Shown here: in pieces, positions 1 through 5,822 of the stretch
How the letters are laid out: each line of letters begins with the position of its first letter
How positions within the stretch are numbered: position 1 is the first letter of the stretch
Assembly: GCA_905194705.1 (NCBI GenBank)
Contig: CAJJTI010000122.1
Coordinates: 1 to 5,872 of the forward strand
Direction: 5' to 3'
Source: an uncultured Solobacterium sp.
GTDB lineage: Bacteria > Bacillota_I > Bacilli_A > Erysipelotrichales > Erysipelotrichaceae
DNA: 5,872 nucleotides
Made by a program: the position numbers and the translations under genes
The notes under the pieces: model-generated
The model's database searches: none
What the model was told of the DNA's origin: nothing
What the model saw: the letters and a program-made list of their open reading frames with translations, nothing else

Positions 1-769
1 CAATTAATTTTTTAATTACCGGTGAAGTCATCATTTGATGATCTCTTACTCTTTCTATAGATAAAGAAGACTGTTCTAATAATTCAGCATCTAAGAAACC
101 AGGATGCTGACCAATAGAAACATATTCTTTACTCATTAGATAATCCCAATGATTCAAAACATCTTGAACTGGATTTTTATTAATTTGATCTAATGCATCA
201 AAGGTTTTATTTTGACTTGCAAGATCCTTTCTTTCCTGCATAAGTATCATGAATAAATTAGCAAAATCATATTGTTTCTGGATATCAAATGCATATGGAA
301 CACCTGTTTCTTTGCTTATTTGTTCAATTGCTTCAAAATAGGTTTCTGCACCTAATGAATGTGGTGCAAGATATCCTGGCTTATGTCCTGTCAAAGATAC
401 AAATGTATCATATTGTGCTCTTAATTCCTTATACACTTCTTCATAAGGAAATAACTTTCTTCTGCCTTCTTCTGTTTTATATAAGTCATCTTTTTGGCGA
501 ATGCCAGAGCGAATAAAGATACCCTGATCGTCTATTAAATGAGGAATATCTTCTTTCTTTAATAAAGAAGGTCCTGACACAAGATTGAAATCAATACCAA
601 AACATACTTTGTCTCTTCTTTCATCCATAAAACTTGCCGCAAGACGAGCATAGGGACTGTTGGCGAATAATCCTGTATTTCTTAAGATGCCATTATCTAT
701 TGCGTCAACAATGCCATAAATAACTCCTTTTGTAAACCCAAAGTCATCCCCCTGTACTAATAACTTCAT
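1..769 (-). CDS. ChbG/YdjC-family deacetylase-like protein, distal copy (3' end outside window)
   Basis: This frame is open from an ATG at 769 to the window edge: 256 codons with no stop. By comparison with its upstream paralog it lacks only about 13 C-terminal residues. The family (ChbG/HpnK/YdjC) removes acetyl groups from sugars with a metal bound by Asp, His and His; E. coli ChbG acts on chitobiose-6-phosphate. Visible landmarks are QGDDFG (D8-D9, the metal Asp), GIDFN (D60 where ChbG has its metal ligand His61), APHSLG (H137, matching ChbG His125) and QHPGF (H222, the conserved His-Pro). After H137 the usual His-rich stretch has become SLGAET, so this copy has lost more His residues than its paralog. 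The start follows the upstream stop codon by 10 bp, with a modest GGTGA ribosome binding site. The fold assignment is secure; activity and substrate are inference, and catalysis may be altered or lost. Confidence 0.85.
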   Translation of the reverse strand, partial: MKLLVQGDDFGFTKGVIYGIVDAIDNGILRNTGLFANSPYARLAASFMDERRDKVCFGIDFNLVSGPSLLKKEDIPHLIDDQGIFIRSGIRQKDDLYKTEEGRRKLFPYEEVYKELRAQYDTFVSLTGHKPGYLAPHSLGAETYFEAIEQISKETGVPYAFDIQKQYDFANLFMILMQERKDLASQNKTFDALDQINKNPVQDVLNHWDYLMSKEYVSIGQHPGFLDAELLEQSSLSIERVRDHQMMTSPVIKKLI

Positions 770-779
770 AAATTCACCA

Positions 780-1592
780 TTAATATAAATCGTAATAAGT
801 AATTAGCTCTACTTTATTATCTTCAATTAGTTTTCTTAAAACCGGTGAAGTAACCATCTGTAGATCTCTTACTCTTTCTAAAGATAATGTCGTTAAATCT
901 AGTAAATCAGCATCAACAAATCCAGGATGACCACCAATACATACATAGTCATGTTTTAGTAATTCATCAAAATTATCCAATACATCTTTTAATGGATTTT
1001 TATTTAACTGATCATTAGGATCAAATACTTTCTTTTTAGATGCTTTATCCACAATACCTTTCGCACTACGAATATCACGCATAGAAATAAAGCCATATTT
1101 CTTTTGTAAATCCATAGAAAATGGAATACCTGTTTCTTCGCTTACCGCACGAATCGCAGCCATATAGTTTTCATGCATTAAAGAATGTGCATGTAAATAA
1201 CCTGGCTTTTTACCAGTCATTTCAACGAATTTATCATATTGAGCACGAATTTCTCTATATGTTTCATCATATGGAGATAGCTCTCTTCTTCCTTCTTCGG
1301 TAGCAAATTTAGGATCTTTCAAACGAGCACCGGAGCGAATAAATTCACCATTTTCATCTACTAAATGAGGAATATCTTTTGGATCACTCACACTTGGACC
1401 GGATACGATATTAAAATCAATTCCAAAACAAGCTTCAGGCATTTCTTTCATTAAAGATACAGCTAGTTTTGCACTAGGCATATTTGTAAATAAACCTGTA
1501 TTTCTTAAAATACCATTTTGAATTCCTTCGCGAATTCCATAAGTTACGGCTTTAGTAAATCCGTAATCATCACCTTGTACTAATAATTTCAT
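780..1592 (-). CDS. ChbG/YdjC-family deacetylase-like protein, proximal copy
   Basis: This is a complete 270-residue protein, close to the family's usual 250-odd residues, and is probably cytoplasmic because no signal peptide or membrane segment is seen. ChbG-type enzymes deacetylate acetylated (often phosphorylated) sugars. Landmarks are QGDDYG (D8-D9), GIDFN at 57-61 (D59 in place of ChbG His61), LHAHSLMH at 133-140 (H136 corresponds to ChbG His125; H134 and H140 are also present), GGHPGF (H222) and a C-terminal VTSPVLRKLI segment like the TSASLKGAI region of ChbG. The His-to-Asp change is shared with the neighbouring copy, which suggests a subfamily trait, not random decay. The ATG has an excellent AGGAGGT ribosome binding site that overlaps the end of the upstream gene, only 2 bp away. 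A link to the PTS upstream suggests processing of an imported amino sugar; the substrate is unknown. Confidence 0.88.
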   Translation of the reverse strand: MKLLVQGDDYGFTKAVTYGIREGIQNGILRNTGLFTNMPSAKLAVSLMKEMPEACFGIDFNIVSGPSVSDPKDIPHLVDENGEFIRSGARLKDPKFATEEGRRELSPYDETYREIRAQYDKFVEMTGKKPGYLHAHSLMHENYMAAIRAVSEETGIPFSMDLQKKYGFISMRDIRSAKGIVDKASKKKVFDPNDQLNKNPLKDVLDNFDELLKHDYVCIGGHPGFVDADLLDLTTLSLERVRDLQMVTSPVLRKLIEDNKVELITYYDLY

Positions 1593-1594
1593 AA

Positions 1595-2491
1595 CTACCT
1601 CCTGTTTATATGAGTCATTAATAATTGATATATTTCTTCTAAACGGTTCATATCAATTTCATAATCTTTATTTGTACATGTATTCTTAACAACAAACATA
1701 TGGTCTTCAATATCTCCACAACTGATTTGGATCATATTTTCAAAATATTGCAGAGCATTTGTAGGATTTTGATATTCTTTAAGAATATATGTGTCATGTT
1801 CAAAATCAGAAATATCTACATTTTTGTTATAGGCAATACATGTATCTTTCCCATAAGCTAAAGCATCTAGTAAGATAATCTCTTTTGATGTATCTTGCAA
1901 TTTTTCTTTTAAAGCTTTTAAACCTTCATAAGTAACTGTATTACGATCAAGTAGTACATAAGCAACACTAGGGTTTTGATTATTTTCCATTAGTTCCATA
2001 ACCATCGCTACCGCAGCACTGTTTCTTGAAAAATTAACTTTATTCGCAGTTCCCTTTAAAACAAAGAATGTAAATATGATTAATACAGCAAGCATGATAA
2101 TTTTCAAACTCTTAATCGTAGTACTTGCTTCATTAAAATTCAGTAAAATGACATATGAAAGAAGAAACATAATTATCATGATAACAGCATCAACAATCAC
2201 GTTTTTCTTTCCCATAGAGACGTTGTTTTTTGCAGCAAATGGATAGTAATTAACTGGTATTAGTGATTTACGAGGTGTATCGTAACTTGCACATACAATC
2301 GTTTTTGCTTTATCCAAATCTCCTATAACTAAATTAGCCAGTTGATAATAACTACCATGCTTTGATATAAAGCTCGTTTTATATCCATTGTCTTTACATT
2401 TTTTGATTACTTCTTCGAGGAAGCATTCTTTTTGCTTCAGTGTATATCTTTGCGACAAAGTTACACCATAGAACATCATGTTTTCTTTCAT
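1595..2491 (-). CDS. M28-like membrane protein, probable pseudopeptidase
   Basis: The 298-residue protein follows the plan of small Firmicute M28 zinc peptidases that carry membrane helices between the first and second metal-binding motifs. Likely helices are at about 98-118 and 129-147. The motif order is recognisable but the ligands are gone: CASYDTP at 67-73 has S69 where M28 has the His of AHYDTP; NFSRNSAAV at 153-161 has R156 where the Asp of the NDNxSG motif belongs; LLDRNTVTYEGL at 180-191 lacks both Glu of the DNEE motif; ILLDAL keeps D209; NTCTNKD at 270-276 has C272 in place of the final His of IHTNKD. Only one of five expected ligands remains, so peptidase activity is unlikely. The start is the ATG at 2491, preceded by AAGGTGG; Met codons 5 and 6 are weaker alternatives. 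It sits between the PTS genes and the deacetylase-like genes. The M28 relationship is from motif order recognised by eye; the function is unknown. Confidence 0.72.
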   Translation of the reverse strand: MKENMMFYGVTLSQRYTLKQKECFLEEVIKKCKDNGYKTSFISKHGSYYQLANLVIGDLDKAKTIVCASYDTPRKSLIPVNYYPFAAKNNVSMGKKNVIVDAVIMIIMFLLSYVILLNFNEASTTIKSLKIIMLAVLIIFTFFVLKGTANKVNFSRNSAAVAMVMELMENNQNPSVAYVLLDRNTVTYEGLKALKEKLQDTSKEIILLDALAYGKDTCIAYNKNVDISDFEHDTYILKEYQNPTNALQYFENMIQISCGDIEDHMFVVKNTCTNKDYEIDMNRLEEIYQLLMTHINRR

Positions 2492-2500
2492 ATACCACCT

Positions 2501-2535
2501 TAAACAAAGGCGACGAAGATAACATCCTCATCGCC
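2501..2535 (-). terminator. Intercistronic hairpin, possible attenuator or processing site
   Basis: In the minus-strand RNA, 2535-2524 (GGCGATGAGGAT) pairs with 2520-2509 (ATCTTCGTCGCC) around a 3-base loop. All 12 positions pair, with two G-U wobbles, and the stem is unusually GC-rich for this window. It is followed by TTTGTTTA, a short and interrupted U-rich stretch, and then directly by the ribosome binding site of the M28-like gene. The stem lies between the EIID stop and the next start. It could partly terminate transcription after the PTS genes, or shield the 3' end of the PTS message after cleavage. The structure is seen; which role applies is inference. Confidence 0.55.
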
Positions 2536-2548
2536 GATTAATCTTTAA

Positions 2549-3367
2549 TTAGAAGATTCCAATTAATGCACCAAGCAGTGCTACAACTAGAATTCCTGCA
2601 ACAAGCTGTGTAGGACGTTTACCCTTCTTGATTAGTGAAACTAATACAAATAATAGAACACATCCAAGCAAGTTAGGGAAAATAGAGTTGAATACATCAC
2701 CAATATTTGTCTCTGCACCATTGATATTAATCACTAAATTTAATGGAACACTTACCATTGTAGCAGTCATTGCACCAATCATCATTAAACCCATAACAGA
2801 TGCAGCTTTAGTTAAAGCAGCCATTAAGCCAGAGTTAAATACAGAGTCAATGAAGCTTGTACCATATGTATAACCGATGCGGATAAAGAAGTAACGTACA
2901 ATATCCTGTGGTACACCATAAAGTAGTATGAATAGGACTGCACCCAATAAACTGCCTTGAGAAGCAAAACCAATTGCAATACCTGAAGCAATGATACGTA
3001 AGCAGTTGAAGAACAAGCTGTCAAACATACCAGCTGTAGGTCCCATTAACGCAGCTTTAATACTTTCAATTGTAGTTCCATCAATAGAACCTTTTTCTTT
3101 ATGTTCTTTTTCCATTGCATAGCATAGACCAGCAATAAATGCGAATGGAACAGCATGTGTATTGAAGAAGTTTTGATGACGATGACGAGCTTCTTTAGCT
3201 CCTTCTGGATCATCTTTATAAATGCTGTCAATAGCCGGGTTCATTGTTGCTGTGAAACCATTAGCTTCCATCTTGACCATGTTGAAGTTCATGAATACAA
3301 GGTGAGAACGAATAAACATTTTATGAAGAACTTTATTTTCTTCAGCTGTAAATTGTTGTTGTGCCAT
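2549..3367 (-). CDS. PTS mannose-family transporter subunit IID
   Basis: This 272-residue membrane subunit pairs with EIIC to form the sugar channel of a mannose-type phosphotransferase system. Diagnostic features are the RHRHQNFFNTH motif at 61-71 (family pattern RHxxFFNTHP), KAALMGPTAGMFDSLFF at about 104-120, and a hydrophobic C-terminal half with several membrane helices ending in a short tail. The length is normal for EIID. One oddity is that the usual GIGDSLFW reads GMFDSLFF, with Phe115 in place of a nearly invariant Gly. The ATG overlaps the EIIC stop codon by one base (TAATG), and its ribosome binding site GAGGAGG lies inside the last EIIC codons, so translation of the two is probably coupled. 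The transported sugar cannot be told from the sequence; mannose, fructose, sorbose and amino sugars are all used by this family. Confidence 0.95.
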   Translation of the reverse strand: MAQQQFTAEENKVLHKMFIRSHLVFMNFNMVKMEANGFTATMNPAIDSIYKDDPEGAKEARHRHQNFFNTHAVPFAFIAGLCYAMEKEHKEKGSIDGTTIESIKAALMGPTAGMFDSLFFNCLRIIASGIAIGFASQGSLLGAVLFILLYGVPQDIVRYFFIRIGYTYGTSFIDSVFNSGLMAALTKAASVMGLMMIGAMTATMVSVPLNLVININGAETNIGDVFNSIFPNLLGCVLLFVLVSLIKKGKRPTQLVAGILVVALLGALIGIF

Positions 3368-4170
3368 TAGAAGAAATCCTCCTCATTATTTGTTAATCCA
3401 CCACTGACAGAAGCGTTAGATAATTCTTTCTTAAGTTCAATTGATTTTTTATCATTCATGAAAATAGTGAATGCTAGAGCTAAACCAAGAATAGCGATTG
3501 GTAAAGTTCCTAGCCCTGCATAACTTGCAAGAACATATCCTACAAAGAAATAGATACCTGTTTCTTTAGACCAGATCATAGATGTTGTAATTGCAAAACC
3601 TATACCAAGTAACATCTTACTTGAAGCAGCAAGTCCTGAAGATACCCATCCAGGTAATTTATCTAATAGTGTAGCTAATCCTTCAACACCATATGCAACA
3701 GCAACAAATACAACCACAAATTTAACTAATTGTGTAACGAAGATATGGAACAATAAACTGATTGTCATAAACTTCTTGTCACTGCTTTCAGTTGCTAATT
3801 TTTCCCAATATGGAGCAAGTGAAGCGAAGACTGGAGTAGTTAATGTATTTAATGAAGAAGCAACAGTACCAATAGGCATTGCAATTGCTAAACCTTCTTC
3901 AGCACTAGCACCAGTTAGAATTGTGAATGCAACAGAAATAAGACTGGACATTGTTGCATCCGCAGGTACAACACCACCAATAGCGGAAATACCCATAAAA
4001 ATAGATTCAAGTGAAGCACCCATTAGAATACCTGTCTTTAGATCACCTAAAATTAAACCAGTTAATGGGGCAACGACGATTGGTCTTGTAAATGTTTGCC
4101 AAGCTGTCAAATAATCGACAGTCATAATAGCCCAGTAAATAAAGACCACTTTTGCAGCAGCAGCTACCAT
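3367..4170 (-). CDS. PTS mannose-family transporter subunit IIC
   Basis: This 267-residue integral membrane protein is a ManY/AgaC/SorA-type EIIC, which carries sugar across the membrane together with EIID. The characteristic segment RPIVVAPLTGLILGD (29-43), followed by GILMGASLE (47-55) and GGVVPADATMSS (65-76), matches the conserved N-terminal half of the family. Several further hydrophobic helices follow, and the tail is charged and cytoplasmic. The length is normal. The start at 4170 is supported by a strong GGAGGAG about 10 bp upstream (4181-4187). The gene follows EIIB after a 51-bp gap and overlaps EIID by one base, giving the standard IIB-IIC-IID order. Substrate specificity is not evident. 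Confidence 0.95.
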   Translation of the reverse strand: MVAAAAKVVFIYWAIMTVDYLTAWQTFTRPIVVAPLTGLILGDLKTGILMGASLESIFMGISAIGGVVPADATMSSLISVAFTILTGASAEEGLAIAMPIGTVASSLNTLTTPVFASLAPYWEKLATESSDKKFMTISLLFHIFVTQLVKFVVVFVAVAYGVEGLATLLDKLPGWVSSGLAASSKMLLGIGFAITTSMIWSKETGIYFFVGYVLASYAGLGTLPIAILGLALAFTIFMNDKKSIELKKELSNASVSGGLTNNEEDFF

Positions 4171-4207
4171 AAATTTAAATCTCCTCCCTTATAAATTTGA
4201 TATTGCC

Positions 4208-4224
4208 AAGTCAAATATGACTTA
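4208..4224 (-). other. Small inverted repeat at the EIIB stop codon
   Basis: AAGTCA (4208-4213) and TGACTT (4218-4223) form a perfect 6-bp inverted repeat with a 4-base AT-only loop; one or two wobble pairs can extend it. It begins at the EIIB stop codon and has no U-run after it, so it is not a terminator. It could be a weak RNA processing or stability element between EIIB and EIIC, or chance in AT-rich DNA. It is also compatible with a DNA-binding site. Confidence 0.25.
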
Positions 4225-4716
4225 AATGCCTAAAACTTTTTGAAGTGGAACAGCAACTTCTTCAGGTGTTGTCTGATAAACTGTTTCAATTCCACATTCT
4301 GCTATTTTCTTTAATGTTTCAGCTTCATCAGGATATGCATACAAGTTTGATGCATATGCTTTACGATCTTCATTACCTACTTTGCTGGCAACTCTACCAT
4401 AGTTACCAATATTGATTAGTGGAATTCCCTTAACATTTTCTACAAGCTTTAATACATCCTTTGGTGAAGAAGCGATTAATAAAATCTTTAATGCTTCAGC
4501 TCTAGGATCATTTAGTAGTTTAATTGCATCATCTACTGATTTGATTGCAACTTTACATGTGCTTGGTGCAGCCATCATTAAACTTTTTTGAATAATTGGA
4601 TTTGATGCAGCACCATCATTTGCAACTACAATTCGATCAATTGATAAATGTCTTGACCATTTAATTGCTACTTGACCATGAATCATACGTTCATCTAAGC
4701 GTAATAATTTAATCAT
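4222..4716 (-). CDS. PTS mannose-family transporter subunit IIB
   Basis: This cytoplasmic subunit of 164 residues receives phosphate from EIIA on a histidine and passes it to the sugar entering through EIIC-EIID. The N-terminal signature RLDERMIHGQVAIKW places the phosphorylated His at residue 13, which is diagnostic for mannose-family EIIB. The length matches a stand-alone EIIB, not a fused EIIAB. The frame is open further upstream to an ATG at 4788, but the start chosen here (4716) has AAAGGAG at 4724-4730 with a 7-bp spacer and places the signature at the very N-terminus as in the family. The extra upstream codons would run through the promoter and cre-like site. It is the first gene of the operon. 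No EIIA is encoded in this window, so it must be supplied from elsewhere. Confidence 0.95.
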   Translation of the reverse strand: MIKLLRLDERMIHGQVAIKWSRHLSIDRIVVANDGAASNPIIQKSLMMAAPSTCKVAIKSVDDAIKLLNDPRAEALKILLIASSPKDVLKLVENVKGIPLINIGNYGRVASKVGNEDRKAYASNLYAYPDEAETLKKIAECGIETVYQTTPEEVAVPLQKVLGI

Positions 4717-4734
4717 CTTTTTTCTCCTTTTTGT

Positions 4735-4748
4735 TGAAAGCGTTTTCT
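4735..4748. promoter_or_regulatory. cre-like catabolite response element
   Basis: TGAAAGCGTTTTCT matches the CcpA-binding consensus TGWNANCGNTNWCA at all fixed positions except the last base, and the site reads almost equally well on the other strand. It sits just upstream of the EIIB ribosome binding site and just downstream of the proposed -10 element. That position is typical for CcpA-HPr(Ser-P) repression, which would shut the operon down when a preferred sugar is present. The site is seen; binding is inferred. Confidence 0.75.
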
Positions 4749-4757
4749 TACATTCAC

Positions 4758-4766
4758 AATATATCA
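4758..4766 (-). promoter_or_regulatory. Probable extended -10 promoter of the PTS operon
   Basis: On the minus strand TGATATATT fits the extended -10 pattern TGnTATAAT with one mismatch (TATATT at 4763-4758). The matching -35 position (about 4786-4781, GCATTT) is poor, as is common with extended -10 promoters, and it overlaps the 3' arm of the upstream terminator. Transcription would start near 4751, placing the cre-like site at the first transcribed bases. No sigma-54 type GG/GC promoter is seen here, although some mannose-PTS operons use one. Confidence 0.5.
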
Positions 4767-4769
4767 CAC

Positions 4770-4814
4770 AAAAATATAAAAAATGCATCTAATATTTTAA
4801 AATATTAGGTGCAT
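4770..4814 (-). terminator. Intrinsic terminator of the regulator gene
   Basis: Arms 4799-4814 and 4783-4798 form a 16-bp inverted repeat with a single C-A mismatch in the minus-strand RNA (positions 4809 and 4788). The stem tip is AT-only, so the actual loop is probably four or more bases at the centre. It is followed on the minus strand by a T-rich stretch, T5 then ATA then T5 (4782-4770). It lies about 30 bp after the stop codon of the regulator, which fits termination there and separate transcription of the PTS operon. The opposite strand has no T-run. Confidence 0.75.
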
Positions 4815-4843
4815 ATATGTGATATTCACTTTTATTAAGTGCA

Positions 4844-5797
4844 TTAATCGAACATATTAATTGCTAATGTTTTTAATGATTCTTTTGCACAGTCAATTAT
4901 CGAATTTATTGTTTTTTCATTTATTATTCTCTTAATAAATTCTGTATTATTCATTAAAGTAAACGATATATCATTAATAAATCTCATTTCTCTTAAAGTA
5001 TGATGAATTGTCATAACAATAATATAATCCACTTTATTATCACCCATCTTCTTTGTGTTTTTTAAATGATATATTTCAAATACATTTTCTTTTGTATATT
5101 TTGCATTCACATAGAATATAGCTGTATGATTTTGCACACAATAAGGAATAAAAGTTAAAATATCTTCTTTAATTAGATTAATACGTTTTTCATCTTTTCC
5201 AAGTTTATAGGCAATTAACTCACTAAAAGCCTCTTCATCATGGTAGTTAAAATCTTGATATATCCCAATCCTTTTCCATGCTATATCTTCTACAATACTT
5301 TTAAAATCAACTGAATTTAAAATAACTGAATTATATATAGAATCCATTTCCTTTTTTGTAGGAATTGTATTTACTGGAACATGTTCCCAGTTATAACGAT
5401 AAATAAATCCTGCAAAGTCAGATATAACAACATCAAAATCTTCTTCTTTTCGATTTCTTAATTCATACAACTCAACATTTTCAATTTGTACAAGCTCTGA
5501 ATATCTCTTTTCAATAATATTTCCTAAAACATTAGCTGATGCTATACCTGATATTGAGCAAACTGCAACTTTAACTCGTTTATAAGCATATGACAAAGAA
5601 ATAATATAAATTAATATTTCTTTTGCAACATGATATATATCGTACTCGCTTATATCATAGCTAAACTTTTTTGCCAGTTTTCTTGTAATTTCTTTAGCAT
5701 AAAAAATGGCATATGGCGATGCTAAAATAGTCTTTTGAGAAACACTCGATTGTAAATTAATATTTGTATCAGAAACGCCAAAATAATTTTTCAACAA
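4844..5797 (-). CDS. C-terminal half of a PRD-containing PTS transcription regulator (MtlR/LicR type), probably broken
   Basis: The 317-residue reading resembles the second half of MtlR/LicR/BglG-type regulators, which are about 650-690 residues and are switched by PTS phosphorylation. Residues 1-70 look like the end of a PRD. Residues 75-130 look like an EIIB domain (VKVAVCSISGIAS with Cys80 at the phosphorylated position, then FDVVISDF). Residues 155-315 look like a fructose/mannitol-type EIIA, though the usual PH active site reads IPYC (P218-Y219), so the His is missing there. The DNA-binding N-terminus and first PRD are absent. The start is unconvincing: the first candidate is a TTG at 5797 with no ribosome binding site, and the frame stays open to a stop at 5831-5833 with no ATG or GTG. 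Most likely this is the downstream part of a longer gene disrupted by a frameshift. Domain calls are by eye. It would be expected to control the adjacent PTS operon. Confidence 0.65.
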   Translation of the reverse strand: MLKNYFGVSDTNINLQSSVSQKTILASPYAIFYAKEITRKLAKKFSYDISEYDIYHVAKEILIYIISLSYAYKRVKVAVCSISGIASANVLGNIIEKRYSELVQIENVELYELRNRKEEDFDVVISDFAGFIYRYNWEHVPVNTIPTKKEMDSIYNSVILNSVDFKSIVEDIAWKRIGIYQDFNYHDEEAFSELIAYKLGKDEKRINLIKEDILTFIPYCVQNHTAIFYVNAKYTKENVFEIYHLKNTKKMGDNKVDYIIVMTIHHTLREMRFINDISFTLMNNTEFIKRIINEKTINSIIDCAKESLKTLAINMFD

Positions 5798-5822
5798 AAT
5801 AGGATAAAAAATAATTTTAATT

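Larger units (their letters stand above)
4754..4829. promoter_or_regulatory. Cluster of TGTGA/TCACA half-sites, possible operator
   Basis: TCACA occurs at 4754-4758 and again at 4764-4768, exactly 10 bp apart (one helical turn). On the other side of the terminator, 4818-4829 reads TGTGATATTCAC, whose core GTGATATTCAC is an interrupted palindrome (GTGA, 3 bp, TCAC). ATATCACA (4761-4768) and TGTGATAT (4818-4825) are a perfect 8-bp inverted repeat flanking the terminator stem. These could be binding sites for the neighbouring regulator, but the DNA is very AT-rich and some coincidence is expected. Confidence 0.35.

Noticed and set aside
289..516. Plus-strand open frame of 75 codons
   Set aside because: It lies wholly antisense to the distal ChbG-like gene, with no ribosome binding site or recognisable domain.
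2628..2873. Plus-strand open frame of 81 codons
   Set aside because: It is the reverse reading of the EIID membrane helices, with no independent support.
3776..4114. Plus-strand open frame of 112 codons
   Set aside because: It is antisense to the strongly conserved EIIC gene and has a composition typical of a shadow frame.
4717..4788. N-terminal extension of EIIB to an upstream ATG at 4788
   Set aside because: It would add 24 residues ahead of the family N-terminus, lacks a ribosome binding site, and runs through the promoter and cre-like site; the ATG at 4716 has a proper site.
4818..4829. CRP-type TGTGA-N6-TCACA site
   Set aside because: The half-site spacing here is 3 bp rather than 6, and this type of Firmicute is not expected to use CRP-cAMP; listed only as a generic possible operator.
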